DNA of 64,000 bases, taken from the NCBI RefSeq assembly GCF_041725775.1, contig NZ_JBEUEL010000004.1:62001-126000 (forward strand), read 5' to 3'. Below, piece by piece: positions 1 through 7,559 of this stretch. The notes below the pieces were generated by a model. That model saw only the letters and a list, made by a program, of their open reading frames with translations. It was not told the origin of the DNA and did no database searches. The stretch is from Pueribacillus sp041725775 (GTDB lineage Bacteria; Bacillota; Bacilli; Bacillales; UBA6769). Positions within the stretch are counted from its first letter, which is position 1, and every line of letters starts with the position of its first letter. The position numbers and the translations under genes are program-made.

Positions 1-477
1 GAAAACTTTTTTGCTGCTTTGTTTTTTATTAGTGGTATTGCAGTTAGTCTTTATGCCGTTTTTATGCGTTATATTATTGGGCATTCACAAAGTTGGGCAA
101 CGGAAATATTCACGATGCTACTCGTATGGGCAATATTTATTGGGTTTGCGACGGCGCTACGTGATAATGCGCATATTGCGATTGACATTGTTTATGATCG
201 GGTCGGTCCCAACGTGAAAAAAATTTTTGAAATTGTCACTCTCATCTTCGGTATTAGTTTTTCTATCTTTTTTATTTGGACGGGGACGCAAATGGTCCTC
301 GCAGCATACAGTCAAGGCATAAAAACGATTGATGCTGGCTTTCCAATTTGGATTTATTATTTAATCATGCCAGTCGGAGGTCTCTTGTTACTCATCCGAT
401 TTATTGAAAAAGCGTTTCGTTTTTTTACGAAAGATGTGACGACAGAAACGGAGGTTGAATCGGAATGGCAACAATAA
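1..477 (+). CDS. TRAP transporter small membrane subunit (DctQ), 5' end cut off
   Basis: This is the small membrane subunit of a tripartite ATP-independent periplasmic (TRAP) transporter, which imports carboxylates with the DctM subunit and an extracellular binding protein. The frame is open from the first base, so the gene begins upstream of the window and only a few residues are missing (158 codons here; the family is about 160-170). Four hydrophobic segments are visible. The WATEIFTML and LRDNAHIAID stretches fit the DctQ family pattern. Its last 13 bases overlap the start of the DctM gene, a typical translationally coupled pair. The binding protein DctP is presumably upstream and cannot be seen. 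The substrate is not evident. Confidence 0.88.
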   Translation, partial: ENFFAALFFISGIAVSLYAVFMRYIIGHSQSWATEIFTMLLVWAIFIGFATALRDNAHIAIDIVYDRVGPNVKKIFEIVTLIFGISFSIFFIWTGTQMVLAAYSQGIKTIDAGFPIWIYYLIMPVGGLLLLIRFIEKAFRFFTKDVTTETEVESEWQQ

Positions 478-1730
478 TTTTATTAAGTCTTTTGTTTATT
501 TTAGCCTTCTTGAGAGTGCCAATCGCAATTAGTTTAGGAATTTCAAGCATTGTTGCTTTATGGATAGTTGATTTCTCAATTAGTACAGTCGTGCAAAAAA
601 TGTTTACAGGTGTGAACAGTACGACATTAATGGCGATACCGGGCTTCGTATTTGCTGGGTTGATTATGGCAAAAGGCGGAATTTCCAAATATCTTATTGA
701 TTGCATTCGTGCATGGATTGGACATACACGTGGTGGATTAGCCGTCGTTACGATTGTGACATGTATGGTATTTGCAGCGATTTCAGGTTCAAGTCCTGCT
801 ACTGCTGCTGCGATCGGAGCTATTATGATTCCAATGATGATCAATGCAGGCTATGAGAAAAAATATGCGATGGGACTTGTAGCGACTGCAGGAACGTTAG
901 GTATTTTAATTCCACCATCCATTCCACTCATTTTATATGGATCAGTTGCAGAAGAGTCAACAGGAAAGTTGTTTTCTGCAGGAATTTTTCCAGGGTTGTT
1001 ACTCGGTGGTATGCTTATTGTAATGGCAATATTTACTGCCTATCGGAAAAATTATGGTGGGCTTGAACGAGTTCCTATTCAAGCAAGATGGAAACCAACG
1101 GCGAAAGCAATCTGGGGTTTAATAATGCCAGTGTTGATTCTCGGAAGTATTTATAAAGGCATTGTTACTCCGACAGAGGCTTCGTTTCTTTCTGTCCTTT
1201 ACGCTCTCATCGTATCCTTTTTTATCTATCGTGAATTAACGTTGAAAAAATTACATGCGATTGTATTAGAATCAATCAATACGACAGCGATGATCTTTTT
1301 AATTATAGCATCTGCAATCGTATTCGGTATGTTTTTAACGACGGAGCAAGTGCCACAACAATTTGCAGCATGGGTGAGTGAAAGTGGATTTAACAAATGG
1401 ACATTTCTCATCGTTGTAAGTATTTTATTTTTCATCCTTGGTATGTTTTTAGAGCCAACGGCGATTATTTTAATTACGCTACCGATATTTCTGCCCATTT
1501 TGCATACGCTCGATATTAATGTTATTCATTTTGCAATTATTATGGTAGTAAACATGGAATTAGGTATGATTACACCGCCAGTCGGGCTAAATTTGTTCGT
1601 TGTAAGTGGAATTGCAAGGGAAAAAGTCGAAAGTGTGATTCGCGGCGTTGTTCCGTTTTTCGGCATATTTGTACTCGTCTTAATTGCCATTATATTATTC
1701 CCAGAAATCTCTCTGTTTTTAACGAAGTAA
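465..1730 (+). CDS. TRAP transporter large membrane subunit (DctM)
   Basis: Large channel subunit of the TRAP transporter, which couples uptake of an organic acid to a cation gradient. At 421 residues it has the normal family length. It is hydrophobic throughout, with about a dozen membrane segments. The small-residue stretch SGSSPATAAAIGAIMIP near residues 105-121 and the LGILIPPSIPLI segment after it are typical of DctM. The ATG overlaps the end of the preceding DctQ gene, and a GGAGG lies upstream inside that gene. The CitE-like gene follows within 30 bases in the same direction, so the transporter probably feeds that pathway. Confidence 0.92.
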   Translation: MATIILLSLLFILAFLRVPIAISLGISSIVALWIVDFSISTVVQKMFTGVNSTTLMAIPGFVFAGLIMAKGGISKYLIDCIRAWIGHTRGGLAVVTIVTCMVFAAISGSSPATAAAIGAIMIPMMINAGYEKKYAMGLVATAGTLGILIPPSIPLILYGSVAEESTGKLFSAGIFPGLLLGGMLIVMAIFTAYRKNYGGLERVPIQARWKPTAKAIWGLIMPVLILGSIYKGIVTPTEASFLSVLYALIVSFFIYRELTLKKLHAIVLESINTTAMIFLIIASAIVFGMFLTTEQVPQQFAAWVSESGFNKWTFLIVVSILFFILGMFLEPTAIILITLPIFLPILHTLDINVIHFAIIMVVNMELGMITPPVGLNLFVVSGIAREKVESVIRGVVPFFGIFVLVLIAIILFPEISLFLTK

Positions 1731-1754
1731 CAAACATGAGATGAGGTGATAGAT

Positions 1755-2582
1755 TTGGAAAAGTCATATTTATTCGTACCTGCAAGCAAACCTGAGCGCA
1801 TCGCTAAAGCGTTACAAACGAAGGCAGACGCGATCATTATAGATTTAGAAGATGCCGTGGCTTTAGCTCAGAAAGATTCAGTCCGGCGCTCTCTGACAAA
1901 AGCGATTCCAAAGTTTCAACACGTTCAGAAAAAAATCATTTTACGTATCAATGACCGAACCACTCCATTTTGGAAAGCTGACGTTCAGTTTGCAGCTCGT
2001 TATGAATTTTTAGGTGTCATGTTGCCGAAAGTAAATGGACCTGAAGATGTAAAGGCGCTAGCCACTTATTTACATGAGAATCAAGAAATTATTCCATTAG
2101 TTGAAACAGCAAAAGGCATCCAATTTGCCTATGAAATTGCAACAGCGTCACCGGCTACTTCAAGGTTGGCGTTCGGTGCAATCGATTACTGTTTAGATTT
2201 AGGGATTTCCGTTTCACCTACAAGTGAAGAACTTCTATATCCGCGATCACGAGTTGTCGTTGCATCTAGAGCGGCAGGGTTAATACCACCTATTGATACT
2301 GTATTTGCTAATTTTGTAGATATCGACGGACTTGTAACGGATGCGAAACGTGCGAAACAGTTAGGCTTTCAAGCGAAGCTTTGTATTCACCCTAAGCAAC
2401 TTGACGTTGTAAACGAAGTATTTCTACCTACTGAAGTTGAACTAGAATGGGCATTTCAAGTTGTTTCTGCTTTTGAGCAAGTGGAGAAAGAAGGAAGTGG
2501 CTCGATTCAGTTGAATGGTAAAATGGTTGATTATCCCGTTTATAAACAAGCAATACAAATTATTCAACGTTCACGTTTATAG
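1755..2582 (+). CDS. CitE/HpcH-HpaI family carbon-carbon lyase
   Basis: Member of the citrate lyase beta / HpcH-HpaI aldolase superfamily: Mg-dependent TIM-barrel enzymes that cleave or form malyl-CoA-type or citramalyl-CoA-type thioesters, or related oxo-acids. Family signatures seen are the N-terminal YLFVPASKPERI, IIIDLEDAV, a conserved RIND, PLVETAKG, FGAIDYCLDLG and CIHPKQ. I place the start at the TTG at 1755, about five bases after AGGTGAT (1744-1750), giving 275 residues. An in-frame GTG at 1746 lies inside that ribosome site. It directly follows the TRAP genes and is probably co-transcribed with them. The exact substrate (citramalyl-CoA, malyl-CoA or other) cannot be told from sequence alone. 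Confidence 0.85.
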   Translation: MEKSYLFVPASKPERIAKALQTKADAIIIDLEDAVALAQKDSVRRSLTKAIPKFQHVQKKIILRINDRTTPFWKADVQFAARYEFLGVMLPKVNGPEDVKALATYLHENQEIIPLVETAKGIQFAYEIATASPATSRLAFGAIDYCLDLGISVSPTSEELLYPRSRVVVASRAAGLIPPIDTVFANFVDIDGLVTDAKRAKQLGFQAKLCIHPKQLDVVNEVFLPTEVELEWAFQVVSAFEQVEKEGSGSIQLNGKMVDYPVYKQAIQIIQRSRL

Positions 2583-2885
2583 TTTTGTGTTAAATCTTTT
2601 GATTCAATAAGCTTTTTTCCTTGCCAACCAATAAAGGGTGATTGCATATGCATAAAATAAATTTAAATAATGGATGAATTTCATGGACTATCTTTAGTTT
2701 TGACATTTTGTATATAAATGTGACGAATAGTGGTGTTTGTTGGTAACAGAGTATTCTATTACTGGTAACGTATAGGGAATGTTCATGACGTGTCTCCAAT
2801 ATAAGCCAGAGTAGTAAGGGGGAAAGCTTATCAAAATTGAAAGTCACGTTAAGAAGTCTTTTCCTCTTTCTAGGAGTATCTTTTG

Positions 2886-3036
2886 CGTTTAGACCGTGAT
2901 TGGAATGCTGCAGTCAACATCAAACGTGAAGGGTTGCGGCTGTTAACATAGAGAATGGAAAAGGGTTTCGTATCATAAGGTGCGCTTACGTTAGAAGCCC
3001 CACTTTGAAGTAAAACGTAGATGGGTTCACTAAGTA
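2886..3036 (+). pseudogene. Remnant of an IS200/IS605-family tnpB, C-terminal end
   Basis: From 2889 to 2951 one frame reads LDRDWNAAVNIKREGLRLL before a TAG. This is the DRDxNAAxNI signature at the C-terminus of TnpB/OrfB proteins (RuvC-like nuclease). The 80 bases after it, ending in GAAGCCCCACTTTGAAG and GTAGATGGGTTCAC near 3030, resemble the right end of IS605-type elements, where the guide RNA terminates. No TnpB reading frame continues upstream of 2886, so nearly all of the gene is lost. The rest of the 611-base gap between the CitE gene and the next gene shows no other feature I can support. Confidence 0.7.
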
Positions 3037-3193
3037 ATCATTGTACAGGCATGGCTAGATTTTGTACAACAGTCTTTTCAATTGAATAGTTGTAATATAC
3101 GTTGTAGCATTCACAGTTTATGATTTTTGGGTGGAACTATTTTAAAATAAACTATATTATGAAAATGAAATAGAAAATAGGGAGGATGATAAG

Positions 3194-3973
3194 ATGACAT
3201 ATTCTTACATTAAAGAAGAAGTAAGAGATAAAACGTTACTGATTACGTTAAATGCGCCAGAAAAGCGAAATGCTTTAATTATGGAAATGCGAAATGAATT
3301 ACTTGAATCGTTAGAACAAGCGGAACACGATGACAATATTCGCTGTATTGTATTAACAGGAGAAGGAAAAGCTTTTTCGGCAGGCGGTGATTTGACAGCG
3401 CTTAAAGAATTGAAAGCTTTAGAAGGTAGAAAAAGATTGCAAGCTTCACAGCCATTAATGATAAAGATGCTTGAAATTGAAAAACCGATCATTGCAGCAG
3501 TAAATGGAGCAGCTGCAGGAGCGGGCTTTAGTTTAACATTGTTATGTGATTTTATCGTTGCTTCTGATAACGCTTTCTTCGTACAAAGTTTTGTAAATGT
3601 AGGTTTGGTTCCTGATTTTGCAGCGATGCACTTTCTTCCAACGTTAATTGGGATGCAAAAAGCAAAAGAATTAATGTTTCTCGGTGAACGGATTACAGCT
3701 GAAGAAGCAGAGCGGATTGGGATTGTAAACCGAGTCGTTCCTGCAGGAAGTTTGCTAGACGAAACGATGAAAATTGCAGAAACGATGGCGACAAAAGCAC
3801 CAATTTCAATCGGGATGACGAAGAAAATTATGAATCATCACCTTAACCGTGATTTAAAAACGTTATTAGAAATGGAAGCACAAGGCCAAGACATTTGTTT
3901 TCAAACAGAAGATTTTAAAGAAGGTGTACAAGCCTTTTTTGAAAAAAGAGAACCTCAATTCAAAGGGAAATAA
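3194..3973 (+). CDS. Enoyl-CoA hydratase/isomerase (crotonase) family protein
   Basis: Crotonase-fold enzyme acting on acyl-CoA thioesters. The ATG at 3194 follows GGGAGGATGAT. The 259 residues include the CoA-binding APEKRNAL (residues 21-28) and the two oxyanion-hole segments FSAGGDL (61-67) and GAAAGAGFSL (105-114). The region around 131-141 reads QSFVNVGLVPD. It therefore lacks the two catalytic glutamates of true hydratases and has an aspartate (141) at the position used by PaaG-type isomerases. An isomerase or other crotonase reaction is thus more likely than simple hydration. The nitronate monooxygenase-like gene starts 20 bases downstream, so the two form a unit. Confidence 0.88.
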   Translation: MTYSYIKEEVRDKTLLITLNAPEKRNALIMEMRNELLESLEQAEHDDNIRCIVLTGEGKAFSAGGDLTALKELKALEGRKRLQASQPLMIKMLEIEKPIIAAVNGAAAGAGFSLTLLCDFIVASDNAFFVQSFVNVGLVPDFAAMHFLPTLIGMQKAKELMFLGERITAEEAERIGIVNRVVPAGSLLDETMKIAETMATKAPISIGMTKKIMNHHLNRDLKTLLEMEAQGQDICFQTEDFKEGVQAFFEKREPQFKGK

Positions 3974-3992
3974 CGAAGGGAGAGTCATTGGA

Positions 3993-4958
3993 ATGAAGAC
4001 AAGAATTACAGAGTTGCTCGGAATTGAGTACCCGATTATTTGTGGAGGCATGTTTCAAGTCGGACGCGCAGAGCTTGCAGCGGCTGTTTCGGAAGCGGGA
4101 GGACTTGGGATTATTACATCAAAAACGCAAGGGACGCCAGAGAGACTGCGTGCTGAGATTCGTAGAGTGAAAGAACTTACGAATAAACCGTTTGGGGTAA
4201 ATTTAAACCTTTTTCCAAGCACAACACCGACACCGAATGAAGAATTTATTCAAGTGATGATTGAAGAAGGAGTCAACATCGTTGAAACGAGTGGAAGAAG
4301 CCCTGAACCACTCATGAAGCTGTTAAAAGATAATGATTTTATCGTGATGCACAAAGTCGTCGGACCTCGCTATGCAAAAACAGCCGAGCGTTTAGGCGTT
4401 GATGCTGTCATCGTCGTTGGAAATGAGACGGGCGGTCACCCTGGAATGAGCGATGTCGGAACACTTGTCATTCTTCCGCGTGTCGTAGATTCAGTGTCGA
4501 TCCCTGTCATTGCTGGGGGTGGATTTGCTGATGGGAGAGGACTTGTAAGTGCGCTCGCATTTGGCGCTGAAGGTGTCTTAATGGGAACACGCTTTATGGC
4601 GACGAAGGAAGCCCCGATTCACGAGAATGTGAAAAATTGGATGGTTGAAGCGGACGAAACGAACACAATCGTTGTGCAGAGAAGTATTGGAAGTCCGTCA
4701 CGTGTCGCTGTTAATACAGTGAGCGAAGAAGTGGATCGTCTCGAAAAAAAAGGAGCGACATTAGAAGAACTCATCCCATTTATTACAGGCCAAAGAAGCA
4801 AAGACGTCTATTTTGAAGGGAATATTGACGGCGGGATTTGGTCATGTGGTCAATCCGTTGGTTTAGTGGATAAAGTGCTTTCTGTCGAAGAGCTTATTCA
4901 ACAAATGGTTGCTGAAGCGAAACGTTCAATGAAGTTTATTCAAGAGAGAGTGCTGTAA
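3993..4958 (+). CDS. Nitronate monooxygenase / 2-nitropropane dioxygenase-like flavoprotein
   Basis: FMN-dependent TIM-barrel enzyme related to nitronate monooxygenase and to enoyl-ACP reductase FabK. The start is the ATG at 3993, eight bases after GAAGGGAGAG; the frame is open further upstream but overlaps the preceding gene. In the resulting 321 residues the N-terminal LGIEYPIICGGM is the usual first FMN-binding strand. ETGGHPG (145-151) carries the catalytic-type histidine, and IPVIAGGGFADGRG (170-183) with GVLMGTRF is the phosphate-binding region. The family is often annotated as nitronate oxidation, but in acyl-CoA operons the physiological substrate is commonly unknown. A bidirectional terminator follows. 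Confidence 0.85.
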   Translation: MKTRITELLGIEYPIICGGMFQVGRAELAAAVSEAGGLGIITSKTQGTPERLRAEIRRVKELTNKPFGVNLNLFPSTTPTPNEEFIQVMIEEGVNIVETSGRSPEPLMKLLKDNDFIVMHKVVGPRYAKTAERLGVDAVIVVGNETGGHPGMSDVGTLVILPRVVDSVSIPVIAGGGFADGRGLVSALAFGAEGVLMGTRFMATKEAPIHENVKNWMVEADETNTIVVQRSIGSPSRVAVNTVSEEVDRLEKKGATLEELIPFITGQRSKDVYFEGNIDGGIWSCGQSVGLVDKVLSVEELIQQMVAEAKRSMKFIQERVL

Positions 4959-4970
4959 TCATACTATTAG

Positions 4971-4999
4971 TAAAGGACATCCGAACTAGATGTCCTTTA
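4971..4999. terminator. Bidirectional terminator between convergent genes
   Basis: An 11-base perfect inverted repeat, TAAAGGACATC / GATGTCCTTTA, with a 7-base loop lies between the convergent flavoprotein and ytvI genes. It overlaps the ytvI stop codon and can serve both strands. Confidence 0.75.
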
Positions 5000-6115
5000 C
5001 GTTTGTGGTTTCCCTATAATAAATCTCCATGCTTCTTCAAACACTCCCGCATTGAAAAGTGTTTTTCCAACGACAAGCAAGACAGGACCGAGAATTAAAC
5101 CGAAAAAACCGAATAATTTAAAGCCAACAAATAAAGCAATTAACGTCGGTAATGGATCGAGTCCAATATTGGAAGAAAGTACTTTCGGTTCCATCACTTG
5201 ACGCTGGACAACGACAATGCCATACAAGACAGATAGACCGATTGTTAAAAAGTAATTTTCAGCAAAAAAACTGTAAATAATCCAAGGGACGAAAATAAGT
5301 CCTGTCCCTAAATAAGGTAATAAATCTACGAGTCCAATAATGAGTGCAATCGTGATCGCATAATCTACTCGCAAGATTAACAAGCCGACGAGTACGATAA
5401 CAGCTGTTATTGAAATGAGTGTCAATTGGGCTTTAATAAAACCAAACAGTGCTGTCCGTAAGCCTTCGTATACATTGCCTCCACTTTCAAGTGCTTTTTT
5501 CGGTGTGATTTTTCGAAATGTTTCTTTTAATTTATACCAATCTTTGCTTATGAAAAATGTAGCTAATATGGAGATGATTAGACCTGTTGCAAAATTAGGT
5601 AGGCTCATAAAAAAAACGGACAAACCTGTAGCAAACGCTTGAACGCCATTTTTAACGCTTTCTGTTAATTGTTGACCCATCGCTTCAATATTTTTAACGA
5701 CCGTATTTTGAGATGATGGATCTAAACTATCAAACATCGTTAACAACTGATTATAGATTGGTAAGATATTCGTAAAGAAAAAGTTCTCCAAATATTGAAC
5801 GAGCATTTGGAAATTTTCTGGAACAATTTCGACTAAATATTCAATCCCGTTTACCGCTTCAATGACAATGATTGTAACGAGACCTGCAAACACAGAAATA
5901 ATCAACAGCATCGTTAATAAAACAGAAAACAATCGATTCATTTTCCACTTTCGTTCAAAAAAATTAACGAGTGGATTCATAAAAAACGCAACGGCAAACG
6001 CAATGATGAAAGGATATGTCACTTTTGCGGTATAATAGATGAGAATGAAACTGAGAAAAATTACAACAATAAGAAATAGAAATCGTAAAACACTATGCAA
6101 TACTTTTTGATTCAT
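4997..6115 (-). CDS. ytvI: YtvI-type AI-2E family membrane protein
   Basis: Integral membrane protein of the AI-2E exporter/UPF0118 family, called YtvI in Bacillus where it neighbours citZ. I start it at the ATG at 6115, eight bases after AAAGGTGG; an upstream in-frame GTG at 6127 is less well placed. The 372 residues show two N-terminal membrane segments, a central soluble section, and a block of C-terminal segments. The family motif region near ...LGLDPLPTLIALFVGFKLFGFFG... is present. The transported substrate in Bacilli is unproven. It is divergent from citZ, sharing a roughly 300-base intergenic region. Confidence 0.85.
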   Translation of the reverse strand: MNQKVLHSVLRFLFLIVVIFLSFILIYYTAKVTYPFIIAFAVAFFMNPLVNFFERKWKMNRLFSVLLTMLLIISVFAGLVTIIVIEAVNGIEYLVEIVPENFQMLVQYLENFFFTNILPIYNQLLTMFDSLDPSSQNTVVKNIEAMGQQLTESVKNGVQAFATGLSVFFMSLPNFATGLIISILATFFISKDWYKLKETFRKITPKKALESGGNVYEGLRTALFGFIKAQLTLISITAVIVLVGLLILRVDYAITIALIIGLVDLLPYLGTGLIFVPWIIYSFFAENYFLTIGLSVLYGIVVVQRQVMEPKVLSSNIGLDPLPTLIALFVGFKLFGFFGLILGPVLLVVGKTLFNAGVFEEAWRFIIGKPQT

Positions 6116-6283
6116 CCACTGAACCACCTTTTCTAAAACTTACCAACCAGCTGAATACGTATATTTTATAACATTTTTTAACTTATAGCTATCGTTTGTC
6201 GAAAGAATGTAGATTATCTTCGTATACGAGTTCTTTGTTATATAACAAGTTTGTCGAACGAGAAAATAATTTCCGTATATTCA

Positions 6284-6312
6284 TTCCAAAATGTTGCAGA
6301 ATTGTTTATAAT
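6284..6312 (+). promoter_or_regulatory. Possible sigma-A promoter of citZ
   Basis: TATAAT (6307-6312) lies 17 bases after TTCCAA (6284-6289), about 100 bases before the citZ start. The -35 is poor, so this is tentative. I looked for the CcpC box known at citZ in B. subtilis and did not find a convincing one. Confidence 0.35.
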
Positions 6313-6411
6313 TAGAGACGGTGAAAAAATAATGCCTTTGTTTTAATACAGTGGCAAGTTATTATATGTTATCTTAAAAGTACAATATGATATGGAAAGG
6401 GAGAGATTTTA

Positions 6412-7530
6412 ATGACAGCAACGCGTGGATTGGAAGGAGTCGTGGCGGCGAATTCCGCTGTAAGTTCAATTATTGATGATGTACTTACTTACAGAGGTTA
6501 TAATATTGATGATTTAGCAGAAAATGCAAGTTTTGAAGAAGTTGTCTATTTATTGTGGAATGATAAACTTCCGACAAAAGAAGAGCTTAATGATCTAAAT
6601 GCACAATTAGCTGAACATGCTACAATCCCACAAGAGTTAATTGACCAAATGAAATCTTATCCACTGAAAGACGTTCATCCCATGGCTGCATTACGTTCAG
6701 CAGTATCAACGTTAGCGTTATATGACAGTGATGCTGATAACATGAGTGAAGAAGCGAACTATGCAAAAGCGATTAAAATTCAAGCAAAAATCGCGACAAT
6801 CGTTGCTGCCTTTGCAAGACTCCGAAATGGACAAGAACCTGTTCAACCGAAAAAAGGATTAAGTTATGCAGCTAACTTTTTGTATATGCTATCAGGGAAA
6901 GAGCCTGATGAAATTTCAGAAACAGCATTTAATAAAGCGCTCGTATTACATGCAGATCACGAATTAAATGCTTCAACATTTACTGCTCGGGTGTGTGTTG
7001 CAACACTATCAGATATTTACTCAGGTATTACAGGAGCGATCGGTGCACTGAAAGGACCTTTGCATGGTGGAGCGAATGAACAAGTGATGAAAATGCTCTC
7101 TGAAATTGCTGAACCAGATAACATTCGCCCGTACTTAGATAATGCTTTTGCAAACAAACAAAAAATTATGGGCTTTGGACATCGCGTGTATCGTAAAGGG
7201 GACCCGCGTGCAAAACACCTACGTGAAATGTCGAAAAAATTAACAGGCATTACAGGTGAACAAAAATGGTATGAAATGTCAATCCAAATTGAAGAAATTA
7301 TTAAAAATGAGAAAGGATTAGTACCGAATGTTGATTTCTATTCAGCATCTGTTTACCATAGCCTCGGTATTGATCACGATCTTTTCACGCCAATTTTTGC
7401 AATTAGTCGAGTGTCTGGATGGGCTGCACATATTTTAGAGCAATATAGTGACAACCGACTCATTCGTCCTCGTGCAGAATATGTAGGAAAAGTCAATCAA
7501 AAGTATGTGCCAATCGAAGAACGGGCATAA
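6412..7530 (+). CDS. citZ: Citrate synthase
   Basis: Condenses acetyl-CoA and oxaloacetate to citrate, the entry step of the TCA cycle. The ATG at 6412 follows AAAGGGAGAG. The 372-residue length is normal for the short Gram-positive type. The catalytic triad is visible: His218 in PLHGGANE, His257 in GFGHRVYRKGDPR and Asp308 in NVDFYSASVY. LHADHELNAS (179-188) is a further family signature. In B. subtilis citZ, icd and mdh form one cluster with partial read-through. Here a strong terminator and a group II intron lie directly behind citZ, so icd and mdh probably depend on their own promoter. Confidence 0.97.
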   Translation: MTATRGLEGVVAANSAVSSIIDDVLTYRGYNIDDLAENASFEEVVYLLWNDKLPTKEELNDLNAQLAEHATIPQELIDQMKSYPLKDVHPMAALRSAVSTLALYDSDADNMSEEANYAKAIKIQAKIATIVAAFARLRNGQEPVQPKKGLSYAANFLYMLSGKEPDEISETAFNKALVLHADHELNASTFTARVCVATLSDIYSGITGAIGALKGPLHGGANEQVMKMLSEIAEPDNIRPYLDNAFANKQKIMGFGHRVYRKGDPRAKHLREMSKKLTGITGEQKWYEMSIQIEEIIKNEKGLVPNVDFYSASVYHSLGIDHDLFTPIFAISRVSGWAAHILEQYSDNRLIRPRAEYVGKVNQKYVPIEERA

Positions 7531-7534
7531 TTAG

Positions 7535-7557
7535 GAGGGAACTTTCCCTCTTTTTTT
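7535..7557 (+). terminator. citZ intrinsic terminator
   Basis: GAGGGA (7535-7540) and TCCCTC (7545-7550) form a short stem followed by seven T. The group II intron begins within three bases of the T-run. Confidence 0.85.
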
Positions 7558-7559
7558 AT

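Noticed and set aside
2590..2847. Minus-strand frame in the gap after the CitE gene
   Set aside because: No ribosome site, no recognisable domain, and A+T-rich composition as in non-coding sequence.
6240..6411. CcpC or CcpA site at the citZ promoter
   Set aside because: No ATAA-N7-TTAT box found on inspection; partial matches had two or more mismatches. I did not systematically search for cre sites.
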